From: CBDCXF01 sp965223755 | Lineage (GTDB): Bacteria; Acidobacteriota; Thermoanaerobaculia; Multivoradales; JAHEKO01 | DNA length: 64,000 bases | Assembly: GCA_965223755.1 (NCBI GenBank) | Contig: CBDCXF010000002.1 | Span: 248,001 to 312,000, forward strand | Direction of reading: 5' to 3' | Part shown: positions 33,426 through 42,965 of the stretch, piece after piece | Layout of the letters: each line of letters opens with the position of its first letter | Numbering within the stretch: position 1 is the first letter of the stretch | The notes under the pieces: generated by a model | Told to the model about the DNA's origin: nothing | The model's input: the letters and a program-made list of their open reading frames with translations, nothing else | Database searches by the model: none | Translations under genes and position numbers: made by a program

Positions 33426-35271
33426 AAGGAGTCGTGGCTGCGGCCGGAGGAGCGGCAGAAGGATCGACTTCCTTTTCTTCCAGCTCTCGAGAGGGATCCT
33501 CGCCCGGATTCAAGAACAGATCCTCTTGCAGACGGTGTTGTTTGGTGTAGAGCTCGCGATAACGCCCGTCCATGGCCAGCAACTCGTTATGGGTTCCGCG
33601 CTCGACGATGCGTCCGCCCTCGACCACCAAAATCTGGTCGGCGTCGAGAATGGTCGACAGCCGATGGGCGATGACGAAGGTCGTTCTTCCCTGTTTGAGG
33701 CGGCGCAGTCCTTCCTGGATGAGCAACTCGCTCTCACTGTCCAAGCTCGATGTCGCCTCATCGAGGATCAAAATCCTGGGATCCGCGAGCATCGCCCGCG
33801 CAATCGCGACGCGTTGCCGCTGGCCTCCCGACAGCTTGACCCCGCGTTCCCCGATCACGGTGTCGTAACCGTCTGGAAACCCCTGCACGAACTCGGTGCA
33901 GTGGGCGAGATCGCCGACTGCTTCGACCTCACTTCGATCGGCATGAGGTCGGCTGTAAGCGATGTTTTGAGCCACGGTACCGTCAAAGAGAAAGTCGTCC
34001 TGGAGCACGGCGGCGAGGTGGTCGCGATAGCTCCGCAGATCGAGCGAGCCGAGATCGATGCCATCAACCAAAATGCGGCCGTCTTTGGGCGGACGGAACG
34101 CCATGATGAGCGCGATCACGGTGCTTTTGCCGGCCCCGGAGGAACCCACCAGCGCGGTTGTGGTTCCGGGTGCGGCTTCAAACGATATGTCGGCCAGGAC
34201 GTTCTCGCCCTCGACATATTCGAAGTTGACGTTGTCGAAGATGATGTGCCCATCGACCTTATCGAGTCGCCGCTCCCCACCCCGCTCGTCTTCGGTGGGC
34301 TCGGCGAGAATCTCACGCAAACGGTCGAGGCCGGCGAACGCCTCGGTAACCTGCGTTCCGATCGAACTCATCTGAATCAGCGGCGTCACCATCATCGCGG
34401 TGAACAGGACGAACATAGTCAGGTCGCCACCGTTCATCCGCCCCCGCAGGATCTCGCGTGCCCCCAAAAGTCCCATGGCGATTCCGCACACTCCAAAAAC
34501 CAGGCTCGAGACACTGGTCAAGTTGGCGACCCCAACCATCGATTTGACGATGTTGCGCAGCAGCTTGTGTGCAGCATGGGCAAAAACCCGATCCTCGCGG
34601 CGTTCGGCGGTGTAGGCCTTGACCTGGCGGATACCGTTGAAAGTCTCGATGAGACGGCCGGTCATCTCAGCGTGGAGTTGCGCGCGTTCTCGAAACAGCG
34701 GGCGCAAGCGCCGGAATCCAAGGGTCATGGTGGCCCCGAACATCACCAGCAAGACCAAGGTGATCGTCGTCAGCCGCCAGTTGAGCCACAACAGGACCGC
34801 CAAGGACAGCGATGAGGTGATCAGCCCCCCGAGAAGCTGCACAAATCCGGTGCCGATGAGATTGCGAACCCCTTCCGCATCGTGCACGACGCGGGTGGTC
34901 AGCTCGCCGGCTTTGTGGTCTTCAAAATACTTGACCGGCAAGCGGGTGACGTGTTGTTGGACTTTGAGGCGCAGGTCGTTGATCGCTCGTTGCGCCGAGA
35001 TGCCGAGCAGAATCGCCAACGTCCATGACGTCAACGCCTGAACCAAAATGGCGCCACCGGCAACCAGGGCAATCTTCGGCAGCAGATCCATGCGGCCCTC
35101 GCCGATGACGTCGTTGATCAGGAACCGCGACGTTGCCGGAGGCACCAGTCCAGCCACACGCCCGACCGCCAGAACCACCAGCCCCAGACCCAGACGGCGA
35201 CGTTGTTGCCAAATGAGGTCCTTGGCGGCCCTCCAGGCCGTTGTGAGTGTCAGTCGTTTTTTTCCGCTCAC
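33409..35271 (-). CDS. ABC exporter, MsbA-like half transporter
   Basis: A 620-aa fused permease-ATPase. Six TM helices (about 15-320) precede the nucleotide-binding domain: Walker A GSSGAGKST, Q-loop in AAVLQDDFLFDGTV, signature LSGGQRQRVAIARAM, Walker B RILILDEATSSLD, switch His in FVIAHRLSTI. The length and layout fit lipid A/lipid or multidrug exporters. A Pro/Ala-rich tail follows. GTG 35271 (GAGAGGG upstream) is chosen; ATG 35292 is an in-frame alternative. The neighbouring reductase-like enzyme, overlapped by 17 bp, hints that the cargo is a lipid; that is inference. Confidence 0.9.
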   Translation of the reverse strand: MSGKKRLTLTTAWRAAKDLIWQQRRRLGLGLVVLAVGRVAGLVPPATSRFLINDVIGEGRMDLLPKIALVAGGAILVQALTSWTLAILLGISAQRAINDLRLKVQQHVTRLPVKYFEDHKAGELTTRVVHDAEGVRNLIGTGFVQLLGGLITSSLSLAVLLWLNWRLTTITLVLLVMFGATMTLGFRRLRPLFRERAQLHAEMTGRLIETFNGIRQVKAYTAERREDRVFAHAAHKLLRNIVKSMVGVANLTSVSSLVFGVCGIAMGLLGAREILRGRMNGGDLTMFVLFTAMMVTPLIQMSSIGTQVTEAFAGLDRLREILAEPTEDERGGERRLDKVDGHIIFDNVNFEYVEGENVLADISFEAAPGTTTALVGSSGAGKSTVIALIMAFRPPKDGRILVDGIDLGSLDLRSYRDHLAAVLQDDFLFDGTVAQNIAYSRPHADRSEVEAVGDLAHCTEFVQGFPDGYDTVIGERGVKLSGGQRQRVAIARAMLADPRILILDEATSSLDSESELLIQEGLRRLKQGRTTFVIAHRLSTILDADQILVVEGGRIVERGTHNELLAMDGRYRELYTKQHRLQEDLFLNPGEDPSRELEEKEVDPSAAPPAAATTPFGPRD

Positions 35272-35498
35272 GATTCCCTCTCGCCGGCGCATCCTACTGC
35301 GAGGCGGACTTGCCCACCGCCTCACCGTCTCCAGTGAGGCGTCCCGAATCTCCCAGAACCAACTCCGAATCAGAAAATCTGAAGCGAACCCCTCTGCTAT
35401 ATTTGGTGGTTCAAGTCGGGTTGACGCTCGCATTTCATGCCTGCACACGAGCAATCCGAATGACTACTGATTTCACTCATTCTTGAGAGGAGAAAAAT

Positions 35499-35702
35499 AT
35501 GTCCGTAGCCAAGGTTTCCGAAATCACCGCCACTTCCAAGGACAGCTTCGAAGACGCCATCAAGCGGGGCATCGCACGAGCCGACAAGACGCTCGACAAC
35601 ATCACCGGCGCCTGGGTCAACGAGATGAAGGTTGTGGTCGAGAACGGCGAAGTTGCCGAGTACCGCGTCAACATGAAGGTGACTTTCGTTCTCAAGAGCT
35701 AG
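35499..35702 (+). CDS. Dodecin flavin-binding protein
   Basis: A 67-aa dodecin: VAKVSEITATSKDSFEDAIK, RGIARADKTLDNITGAWVNE, MKVVVENGEVAEYRVNMKVTF. The flavin-stacking Trp is in GAWV. Dodecins form hollow 12-mers storing riboflavin or FMN. AGAGGAGA lies 7 nt upstream. Confidence 0.95.
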   Translation: MSVAKVSEITATSKDSFEDAIKRGIARADKTLDNITGAWVNEMKVVVENGEVAEYRVNMKVTFVLKS

Positions 35703-35718
35703 TCATCGGCCATAGGTA

Positions 35719-35790
35719 GCAACTAGCTATCTAGTTGCATAAAAAAGAGAGTTAAGACGGGGGGACGCTCTGGCGTTCCCCTGTCCTTTT
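35719..35790 (+). terminator. Terminator region after dodecin
   Basis: Two hairpins. The first, GCAACTAG-CTAT-CTAGTTGC (35719-35738), has no T-tract on this strand. The second, GGGGGACGC-TCTG-GCGTTCCCC (35760-35781), is followed by TGTCCTTTTTC and is the likely intrinsic terminator. Confidence 0.75.
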
Positions 35791-35840
35791 TCTTGGCACT
35801 AAGACCTGGCCGCTCACGAGTTGATTCAGACGCCAGTTCC

Positions 35841-36608
35841 ATGACCGTCAACCACGATCCATGGCCGTGGCGCCCACCTCTGAACATCGCCCATCGAGGT
35901 GCCTCCGCGGTGGCGCCCGAGAACACGCTTGCCGCCTGCAATGCAGCCATAGACGCCGGCGCCACAGCGGTCGAGCTGGATTTGAGAGCTGCCGCTGACG
36001 GCACCGTCGTCGTCATCCACGACCCCACCGTCGCCCGCACCACCGACGGTGCCGGGCGAGTTTCCAGGTTGACTCTGAAAGAGATCAACAGCTTCGACGC
36101 TGGAGCCTGGTTCTCATCCGATTTTGCTGGGATCCACATCCCAACGCTACGTGACATCCAGAAACATGTGCTGCCGCGCATTCCCTGCGTCCTGCACGTC
36201 AAGGGCGGTGCCCAGTTGGCTCGCCGCGTCGTCGCCGCCGTGGGCAGCGACCTTCGACCGCGGGTGACTATTTCGAGTTCTCGCCTTAGTACTCTCGCGG
36301 CAGTCGCCGATACCGGTGTGCAGCGAACCTGGATCAGCTACTGGCGCCATTGGCTGGGCTGGTCGCGAGTCATCGCCAAGGTTGCGGCCCGGCGCGACAT
36401 CGACCGGGTTGCGCCCAAGGGCTCTACCGTGACCCCAGCAATGGTGGCGGCGATTCATCGCTCCGCCGTCCAGGTTCGCGCCTGGGGCGTGGAAGCCGAT
36501 CTCGACTTGGCGACCCATCTGCTGGCCGCCGGGGTCGACGGGATGACCTTCAACGATCCGGCTGCGCTGCGCGCCGCGATCGAAGAAGGCACCGTTTCGC
36601 AAGCCTGA
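35841..36608 (+). CDS. Glycerophosphodiester phosphodiesterase family protein
   Basis: A 255-aa GDPD-domain protein. Catalytic motifs IAHRGASAVAPENTL (H18, R19, E27), VELDLRAAADGTVVVIHDPT (the Glu-Asp metal ligands and catalytic HD) are complete. The C-terminal half has VRAWGVEADLDLATHL and GVDGMTFNDP. No signal peptide, so probably cytoplasmic. It cleaves glycerophosphodiesters to glycerol 3-phosphate. The DUF362 gene starts 32 nt further on the same strand. Confidence 0.92.
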   Translation: MTVNHDPWPWRPPLNIAHRGASAVAPENTLAACNAAIDAGATAVELDLRAAADGTVVVIHDPTVARTTDGAGRVSRLTLKEINSFDAGAWFSSDFAGIHIPTLRDIQKHVLPRIPCVLHVKGGAQLARRVVAAVGSDLRPRVTISSSRLSTLAAVADTGVQRTWISYWRHWLGWSRVIAKVAARRDIDRVAPKGSTVTPAMVAAIHRSAVQVRAWGVEADLDLATHLLAAGVDGMTFNDPAALRAAIEEGTVSQA

Positions 36609-36640
36609 ACCACCGGCAAAAGCTCTAGACTTCGGTCTCG

Positions 36641-37777
36641 ATGAGCTCTTCGATCCCCAACGTCGTCGCCTCGGTGCGCCACTCCACTCGATTCCGTGCT
36701 CTGGACGAGATGCTCGACCTGACCCAGTTCTTCGCCATTGTCGAGGAGGAACGCGAGCGTTCCGGCAAGACCAAGGACGACTTTCTCATCGCCATTAAAC
36801 CCAACTTCATGATGGCGGTCCGGGTTGAAGACCCGCCTTTGGTCTACACCGATCCGCAGATGGTCGAGCATTGGATCGATCGTTTAGTCGATCGCGGCTA
36901 CCGCAACATCCGAGTGGTGGAATCCCAGAACGTCTACGCCTTGTGGTACCACAACCGCTCGGTGTTGAGCGTGGCGCGGACGATTGGATTTTCCGGTAAA
37001 AACTACGAGCTTCGCGACCTCACCAACGAACAATTCCCCTACGACTACGGTAAGGGCATGCTGGGCCGACATTTCGCCGGCGCATCGTGGCGTAACGCCG
37101 ACTTCCGCATTTCCTTCGCCAAGAACAAGACCCACGATGTGTCGCGTTGCACCTTGGTGATCAAGAACACCTACGGCTGCCTGCCCGCCAGAGACAAGTT
37201 CACCGAGTACCACCGCAAGCGGGAGGTCGATGTCGTTACCATCGAAGCGCTACGCCATTTCCCGGTGCATTTTTCGGCCATCGACGCAAGCTGGAGCCTG
37301 GACGGCCCACTCGGCTACAAAGAAGGCTTTGATGTTGTCCTTGATGACAAAGGCAACGTCATTCGTGAAGGCAACATCCACAAAACTCAAACCGTCATTG
37401 GCGGGCGCGATCTGGTGGCAGTCGAGCAGGTCGGCATGTTGAAAATGGGACTCGACCCCAAGAAAGACAAACGCTTTTACAAGTTGGCGGCTGAGGAATT
37501 CGGCGAACCCGAATTCGAATGGGTGGGCGACAAGTCTGTCTACGAAGGCTGGCTCAACGTCGGCGCAGGTACCGCCGATGCCCTCGACATCGGCGAAGAA
37601 ATTCCCGTCATCTCGCACTTCCTGGGCCAATCCATGTCCCACGTCGACCAAGACCTCTTCCCCGCCACCACTCGCGGCTGGCTGCGCCAGCTCGGCCACT
37701 ACTTCGGCCGCAAGGCGTTCATTCGCAAAGTGCGCGGCCGCAAGGGTGTGTGGGCGTCCAAAGATCGCCTCTCGTAA
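36641..37777 (+). CDS. DUF362-like protein
   Basis: A 378-aa protein. The features are FLIAIKPNFMMAV, then IDRLVDRGYRNIRVVESQNV, FRISFAKNKTHDVSRCTLVI, KNTYGCLP, then SAIDASWSLDGPLGY. This is the DUF362 alpha/beta fold, without the ferredoxin-type Cys clusters that many members carry. Function unknown. It follows the GDPD gene closely and is convergent to the CmpX-like channel. Confidence 0.75.
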   Translation: MSSSIPNVVASVRHSTRFRALDEMLDLTQFFAIVEEERERSGKTKDDFLIAIKPNFMMAVRVEDPPLVYTDPQMVEHWIDRLVDRGYRNIRVVESQNVYALWYHNRSVLSVARTIGFSGKNYELRDLTNEQFPYDYGKGMLGRHFAGASWRNADFRISFAKNKTHDVSRCTLVIKNTYGCLPARDKFTEYHRKREVDVVTIEALRHFPVHFSAIDASWSLDGPLGYKEGFDVVLDDKGNVIREGNIHKTQTVIGGRDLVAVEQVGMLKMGLDPKKDKRFYKLAAEEFGEPEFEWVGDKSVYEGWLNVGAGTADALDIGEEIPVISHFLGQSMSHVDQDLFPATTRGWLRQLGHYFGRKAFIRKVRGRKGVWASKDRLS

Positions 37778-37794
37778 CCAACCTCGACTGGCAA

Positions 37795-37824
37795 CAAAAA
37801 GGCCCGTCGCCGAAGCGACGGGCC
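37795..37824 (-). terminator. Intrinsic terminator of the CmpX-like gene
   Basis: On the minus strand a perfect 10-bp stem GGCCCGTCGC-TTCG-GCGACGGGCC (37824-37801) is followed by five T (37800-37796). The UUCG-type tetraloop makes it very stable. From the plus side it lacks a T-tract. Confidence 0.9.
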
Positions 37825-37848
37825 TGAAGTTGTGAACGGGTTCCTGAG

Positions 37849-39714
37849 TTAGTCGTCGAGACGACGGTTCAGGAATTGAGCTGCCTTGTCGCGTCCACCG
37901 AGACCGAAGGCCAGGGCCAGCGCCAACGCAACACCACCAAGCACCGCCGAGACGGCGACTTGCACCACTTCTTCGCCGACGCCCATCTGGCTGAGGCCCA
38001 TGCTGAAGGCCAAGAAGACGATGAAGTAGTTGGCGATCATCGACACCAGTTTGCCCTGCGGATGGGAGGACAACAGGTCGCTGATCAGGCGGCCGACATA
38101 AGCACCGATCGAGAGACCGGCGACGATGATGGCGAGGCCAACCAGCAGGTTGGGCAGGTAGGTCAACAGACCGCCCACCATGTGCGCGAGTTCGTCCATA
38201 TTGAGGGTCGAAAGCGCCTGCTCGGCGGTGAGCAGCAAAATGACGCCCATGACCACGGCTCCGGCAATCGCCGACAACGAAGCGCGCCCTTCCTTGGGCT
38301 TGAGGAAGCCGAGACCGAGCTTCTCAGGCAGGCTGTCAAAGCCGACGCCTTCGAGAAAACTCTGCACCACTCCACGAATCGCTTTGGCAATGTAGTAACC
38401 GATGCCGATGACGATGATGGCGACAAACACCAAGGGCACCGCTGACAGCAGTTGCTGCAGGGTCGCCTTCACCGGACCGGAGATTGCGTCGATGCCGAGG
38501 TTGTCCACCGCCGCGATCAAGATCGGGATGAGAACGAAGAAGTAGACCACCGCACCAATGATGTCGGAGAGGGCCTTTCCGCCGGTGTTGAAGCCCCATT
38601 TCTCGGCGAAGCGATCGAGACCGGCAACCGCCAGCAGGTTGACGACCACTTCACGCACGAAAGTCGCCGCCCACTTGGCAATGACCACCAAGATTAGCGC
38701 CGCGATGATGTTGGGAATGAAGGCAAAGACCTTACTGAACATCTCGTTGATCGGCTGCACCAGGGACTCTTGGCCGAGGGCCTCGAGGAACAGCGGCAGA
38801 GCGAGAACGAGAATCAGATAGAAGAGCAACCTGCCGACCTGGACGCTGGCGCCAACCCGCTCACCTTCGACAACGCGCTCGGGAATGTAGCGCCCGGCCC
38901 AGTTGTCGAAGCCGACCGCGGCAAGTCCCCGAGAGGTCAAAAAGCGAACAGCGCTGGCAATCAACCATGCCACCACCAGGATCAGTAGAGCCTGCAGCAA
39001 CGACAGCACGGCCGAGCCGATCTGCGTGAGAACGTTCTGGATCGGGGCTGCGACCATGCCCAAGTTGAGGGAGTTGAACGCGGCGACCAAGCCGCCTAGC
39101 ATGATCACCCATTTGACGACCGTCCCGGCGGTCGCTTCGATGTCACCTTCGGCGACTTTCTCGATGCCAGTGTTGGCGGCCAGTCGGTTGTCCCAATCCG
39201 TCGCTCGAAGGCCCTTGGTCACCCAACCACCTATGATCGATCCGACGATCCAAGCCACGAGCAAGATCGCCAAAGCGATCAGGATCGGTATCAGCATCGG
39301 ACCGATGCGCTTGAACGTCTTGACCACGCCGTCAGTCCACAGGGCCTTGCCGCCTTCGACGACACCGGTACCTCCCTCGGCGACCACATCACGGGTCGCC
39401 TCGACCGCTCTGCGGCCTTCACCCACCGTGTGGTCGATGATGCCCGTTGTGACCTCCTCTGCGGCGTCCACGGCATCTCCCGTGGCCTCGGCAACTTCTT
39501 CGCCAGCCTCGCCGACCGTTTCACCGGCGGCCTCGACTCCCTCTGTAGCGGCATCGACGGCATCATAGGTTGCGTCCACAGCGTCGTGCGCTGCTTCTTC
39601 AACCGCCGACTCCTCCGTGGCGACGTCTTGGGCGACCAAAACCGGGCCGCTGAGCGCCAGTAACAGCGCCAGCGCACTCAGTGTGAGCGCCCCAAATGGG
39701 GTTGTCCTTTTCAT
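37849..39714 (-). CDS. CmpX-like mechanosensitive channel-related protein with conserved TM-helix repeats
   Basis: A 621-aa membrane protein. After a signal peptide (1-28) comes an acidic helical periplasmic region (about 30-110) of Ala/Val/Glu/Asp-rich heptads (AVDAATEGVEAAGETVGEAG). The rest holds about 11 TM segments arranged in repeats, each pairing a hydrophobic helix with a motif such as RGLAAVGFDNWAGRY, VAGLDRFAEKWGF or LEGVGFDSLPEKLGL. This is the conserved TM-helix (PF05552) arrangement of the CmpX/YjeP-like family. Probably a membrane stress sensor or channel. The large extracytoplasmic coiled region is unusual. Confidence 0.85.
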   Translation of the reverse strand: MKRTTPFGALTLSALALLLALSGPVLVAQDVATEESAVEEAAHDAVDATYDAVDAATEGVEAAGETVGEAGEEVAEATGDAVDAAEEVTTGIIDHTVGEGRRAVEATRDVVAEGGTGVVEGGKALWTDGVVKTFKRIGPMLIPILIALAILLVAWIVGSIIGGWVTKGLRATDWDNRLAANTGIEKVAEGDIEATAGTVVKWVIMLGGLVAAFNSLNLGMVAAPIQNVLTQIGSAVLSLLQALLILVVAWLIASAVRFLTSRGLAAVGFDNWAGRYIPERVVEGERVGASVQVGRLLFYLILVLALPLFLEALGQESLVQPINEMFSKVFAFIPNIIAALILVVIAKWAATFVREVVVNLLAVAGLDRFAEKWGFNTGGKALSDIIGAVVYFFVLIPILIAAVDNLGIDAISGPVKATLQQLLSAVPLVFVAIIVIGIGYYIAKAIRGVVQSFLEGVGFDSLPEKLGLGFLKPKEGRASLSAIAGAVVMGVILLLTAEQALSTLNMDELAHMVGGLLTYLPNLLVGLAIIVAGLSIGAYVGRLISDLLSSHPQGKLVSMIANYFIVFLAFSMGLSQMGVGEEVVQVAVSAVLGGVALALALAFGLGGRDKAAQFLNRRLDD

Positions 39715-39952
39715 GCTTCAATCCTCCTTGGCAATGGGCACCTGACCGAAACGTCAGGCCGGAAAACGCGAAAACACATCAAGCCGCCGGCTGTCATGGC
39801 TCAACGGCCCTCCAATAAGACCATTTTACCCCGACAAATCGTGACTTTTTGCACTTTTGTCACTTTCGAGCATAAGTAAAATGTGAGAGAATTCGTTGGA
39901 CGGACAAGCCAATGTGGAGTCCGCCGTCTTTGTTATCTAAAGGGAACCGTTT

Positions 39953-40552
39953 ATGTCCTCAATTCTTGAAGCTTTAACCTCTCAGATCGGCGGTGCCGAA
40001 ATGGGTCAGCTTGCCAGCATTCTCGGCGCCGACAAGCGCCAAACGCAGTCAGCCGTCCCCGCCGCCCTGGCCACTCTGCTGGGAGCATTGGGTGGCAACG
40101 CCACCAACCGTAAGGGCGCTGACGCGCTTCATGGTGCGTTGCGCAAAGACCATGATGGCAGCCTTCTGAACGACCTCGGCTCGTTCTTGGGTGGCGGCCA
40201 GACCAGCATGGGTGATGCGATTCTGGGCCACGTTTTGGGAGGCCGGCGCCAGTCGGTCGAGAATGAACTCAGCAAATCGACCGGTCTGGATGGAGCTGCA
40301 ATCGCGCGGCTTCTTTCGATGCTCGCACCGATGGTGCTGGCCTACCTCGGCAAGAAACAGCGCCGTGACAACCTCGATGCCGGCGGCCTCGCCGACCTGC
40401 TCGGACACGAGCGTCGCCAGATTCGCCGCCAGCCGCCACAAAACCTCGGCGTCCTCGGAGCCCTCCTCGATCAGGATGGCGACGGCGACGTCAAAGACGA
40501 TCTAACCAAAGCTGGAGTCGGCCTGCTGGGCAAGCTCTTCAGCCGTCGTTAA
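39953..40552 (+). CDS. DUF937 protein
   Basis: A 199-aa protein with the DUF937 features: an Ala/Leu-rich helical half (GADKRQTQSAVPAALATLLG), then GGGQTSMGDAILGHVLGGRR, then SKSTGLDGAAIARLLSMLAP and the YLGKKQRR end. The C-terminus has a calcium-like DQDGDGDVKDD loop. Function unknown; cytoplasmic. AAAGGGAA precedes the ATG. Kbp follows 49 nt downstream. Confidence 0.85.
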   Translation: MSSILEALTSQIGGAEMGQLASILGADKRQTQSAVPAALATLLGALGGNATNRKGADALHGALRKDHDGSLLNDLGSFLGGGQTSMGDAILGHVLGGRRQSVENELSKSTGLDGAAIARLLSMLAPMVLAYLGKKQRRDNLDAGGLADLLGHERRQIRRQPPQNLGVLGALLDQDGDGDVKDDLTKAGVGLLGKLFSRR

Positions 40553-40601
40553 GTAAGAAAGACAACCATCACAACCCCAACTCAGTAGGAGGAGAAATCC
40601 A

Positions 40602-41060
40602 ATGGGATTGATCGATTTTGTAAAAAGCGCAGGGCAGAAGCTGTTCGGGCTCGGTCCTTCAGAGGAGGAACAAGAAGCCTCCGTCGCAGCGACTTTGACC
40701 CAAGCTGTCACCGACATGGGCTTTGAGGTCGAGAACCTCAACATCACCTTTGACGATGGCGTTGCCACCGTAACCGGCACCGTACAGTCGCAGGCCGACC
40801 GCGAGAAGGTCGTCCTCGTCGTCGGCAACACCGAGGGAGTCGCTCAGGTCGACGACCAGATTGAGGTCGTCACACCGGAGCCCGAGGCCACCTATTACAC
40901 CGTCGTGTCGGGCGACACGTTGTGGAAGATCGCCAGCGATCACTATGGCAACGGCTCCAAGTACCCGGTGATCTTCGAGGCCAACAAGCCGATGCTCAGC
41001 GATCCGGACAAGATTTACCCTGGTCAGGTCCTGCGCATTCCGCCCCTCGCTTCTGAGTAG
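40602..41060 (+). CDS. kbp: Potassium-binding protein Kbp (BON + LysM)
   Basis: A 152-aa cytoplasmic protein closely like E. coli Kbp (YgaU). The N-terminus MGLIDFVKSAGQKLFG matches, residues about 25-90 form the BON domain (VENLNITFDDGVATVTGTVQ, VVGNTEGVAQVDDQIEV), and 98-148 the LysM domain (YTVVSGDTLWKIASDHYGNG, FEANKPMLSDPDKIYPGQVL). Kbp binds K+ with high affinity. AGGAGGAG lies 8 nt before the ATG. Confidence 0.93.
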   Translation: MGLIDFVKSAGQKLFGLGPSEEEQEASVAATLTQAVTDMGFEVENLNITFDDGVATVTGTVQSQADREKVVLVVGNTEGVAQVDDQIEVVTPEPEATYYTVVSGDTLWKIASDHYGNGSKYPVIFEANKPMLSDPDKIYPGQVLRIPPLASE

Positions 41061-41085
41061 GCTGCGGATCAAATAGGCTCTAAAC

Positions 41086-41113
41086 AAGGCCGGTCCTTCG
41101 GGGCCGGCCTTTT
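41086..41113 (+). terminator. Intrinsic terminator after kbp
   Basis: AAGGCCGG (41086-41093) pairs with CCGGCCTT (41104-41111), closing over a short inner stem with a TTCG turn, then TTTT. Confidence 0.85.
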
Positions 41114-41176
41114 CTCTATTCCTCACTGCGCCACGCCCGCTGGCTGCCGACCCTCTAATTTGTAGATAATTGCGCC

Positions 41177-42937
41177 GTGAACACGGTCGGTGAACTGTTT
41201 GAGGCCACTGCACGGCGCCATCCGGCGCGAACGGCCCTGGCCTCCCCAAACGAATCGGGCTGGTCGGAAATCTCCTGGAGCGACTACTACGACCGTAGCC
41301 GCGCCATCGCCACGCGCATGGCAGCGCTGGGAGTCGAGCGCGGCGACCGCGTCGCCATCCTGGGGGCCAATCGAGTCAAGTGGTTTCTCACCTGCCAGGG
41401 CGCGGTGCTCGCGGGAGCCATCCCGGTGGGCCTTTACGTCACCGCCAGCCCCGATCAGTGCTCCTACATCATCGGCCACTCCGAGCCGAAATTGATGGTG
41501 ATCGAGAATCGTGAGCTTCTCCAGCAGCATCGTTCTTGGCTGCGCCAGCGTGGGCTGCCGGTGGTCTTAATGGAAGGCGACGCCGACGGCGCTTCTCCTT
41601 GGTCGCACCTTGAGCCGAGCGACGGTGGGTTCGACGCCGAACTGGTTGGTGCTCGTCAAGAGGCGGTCGGACCGGGAGATCTCTACGCGTTGATCTATAC
41701 CTCGGGCACCACCGGACACCCCAAGGCGGTGATGCTGACCCATCACAACGCCACCTGGACCGCTGAACGGTTGGTCGAGTCGTATGACTTCGCTCCCGAG
41801 CACCGCGTGCTGAGTTACTTGCCTCTCTGTCACATCGCCGAGCAGATCGTCTCCCTGATCGCGCCGATGACTGTCGGCGCGTCGTCGTGGATGGTTCCCA
41901 AAATTGAAAATCTGGGGGATGCCCTTCAGTCGGTGCGTCCGCAGTTTTTCCTCGGCGTGCCGCGGGTATGGGAAAAAATTCAGGCCGGAATCGAAGCCAA
42001 GGTCAGTGGGGCCCCAAAAACGAAGCAGCGCCTGTTCCGCTGGGCTCGCGCGGTCGGGTTCGAGGCCGGCTGCCGACTGCAGCACGGTGAGAAGGCGCCG
42101 CTGATGACTCCTTTGGTCCGCAAACTCGTACTCATGCCGTTGCGCCGCCGCCTCGGACTGGACCGCGCGCATGTCTGCGCGACTTCCACCGCACCCATCG
42201 GCCAAGCCACCCTCGATTTCTTTCTCAGCTTGGGGATCCCTTTGCTCGAGGTTTACGGCATGACCGAGTGCACCGGCCCCGCCACCTTCTCCACCCCCAC
42301 CGATTTCCGCATCGGCCGTGCTGGCCGCTGCGTGCCGGGCGCTCGACTGCGCATCGGTGACGGGGGCGAGATCCAGATGTCCGGACCGCATGTGTTTGCG
42401 GGCTACTACCGCGATGAAGAAGCGACCAAGGAAGCGCTCACCGAGGACGGTTGGCTGCGCTCGGGCGACCTCGGAGAGCTGGACGAGGAAGGCTTTCTAC
42501 AGATCACCGGGCGTCGCAAGGAACTGATCATTACCGCCGGAGGTAAGAACATCGCCCCGGTCGCGGTCGAACAGACTTTGCTCGAGATTCCAGAGTTGGC
42601 GCAGGCGGTCGTGGTCGGCGATCGCCGCAAGTTTCTAGTCGCCCTGCTGACCTTAGACCCACACATGGCCTTGCAGCGCGCCACGTCATTGGGCAGCAAA
42701 GCCACCGCCCTGACCGACCTGGCTCACGACCCCAAGCTCCGCAAATACCTTCAAAAGGCGGTGGAAAACGCCAACCGCAAACTCGCGCGGGTTGAAACGG
42801 TGAAGAGATTTGCCGTGCTGCCCAACGAGTTCTCCATCGATGGCGGCGAACTGACCCCCACCCTCAAGCTGCGTCGCGCCGTGATCAACAGTCGCTACGC
42901 CCGTGAGATTGAGGACCTTTACGCCGAATCGGCGTAG
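41177..42937 (+). CDS. Long-chain acyl-CoA synthetase (AMP-binding)
   Basis: A 586-aa adenylate-forming enzyme of the FadD15/FAA1 class. The P-loop is YTSGTTGHPKAVMLTHHN, followed by LSYLPLCHIAEQI, the acyl pocket region EVYGMTECTGPATF, and the late motif GWLRSGDLGELDEEGFLQIT with the catalytic Lys in GRRKELIITAGGKNIAP. It activates long-chain fatty acids as CoA thioesters. It begins with GTG 41177. With the desaturase and CFA synthase downstream it forms a lipid-modifying neighbourhood. Confidence 0.93.
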   Translation: MNTVGELFEATARRHPARTALASPNESGWSEISWSDYYDRSRAIATRMAALGVERGDRVAILGANRVKWFLTCQGAVLAGAIPVGLYVTASPDQCSYIIGHSEPKLMVIENRELLQQHRSWLRQRGLPVVLMEGDADGASPWSHLEPSDGGFDAELVGARQEAVGPGDLYALIYTSGTTGHPKAVMLTHHNATWTAERLVESYDFAPEHRVLSYLPLCHIAEQIVSLIAPMTVGASSWMVPKIENLGDALQSVRPQFFLGVPRVWEKIQAGIEAKVSGAPKTKQRLFRWARAVGFEAGCRLQHGEKAPLMTPLVRKLVLMPLRRRLGLDRAHVCATSTAPIGQATLDFFLSLGIPLLEVYGMTECTGPATFSTPTDFRIGRAGRCVPGARLRIGDGGEIQMSGPHVFAGYYRDEEATKEALTEDGWLRSGDLGELDEEGFLQITGRRKELIITAGGKNIAPVAVEQTLLEIPELAQAVVVGDRRKFLVALLTLDPHMALQRATSLGSKATALTDLAHDPKLRKYLQKAVENANRKLARVETVKRFAVLPNEFSIDGGELTPTLKLRRAVINSRYAREIEDLYAESA

Positions 42938-42965
42938 CCCTCATACCCGCTCGCTCGATTTCTAA

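Noticed and set aside
37801..37824. Terminator for the DUF362 gene on the plus strand
   Set aside because: The T-tract lies on the minus-strand side, so it mainly serves the CmpX-like gene; a stabilising role for the other transcript is still possible.
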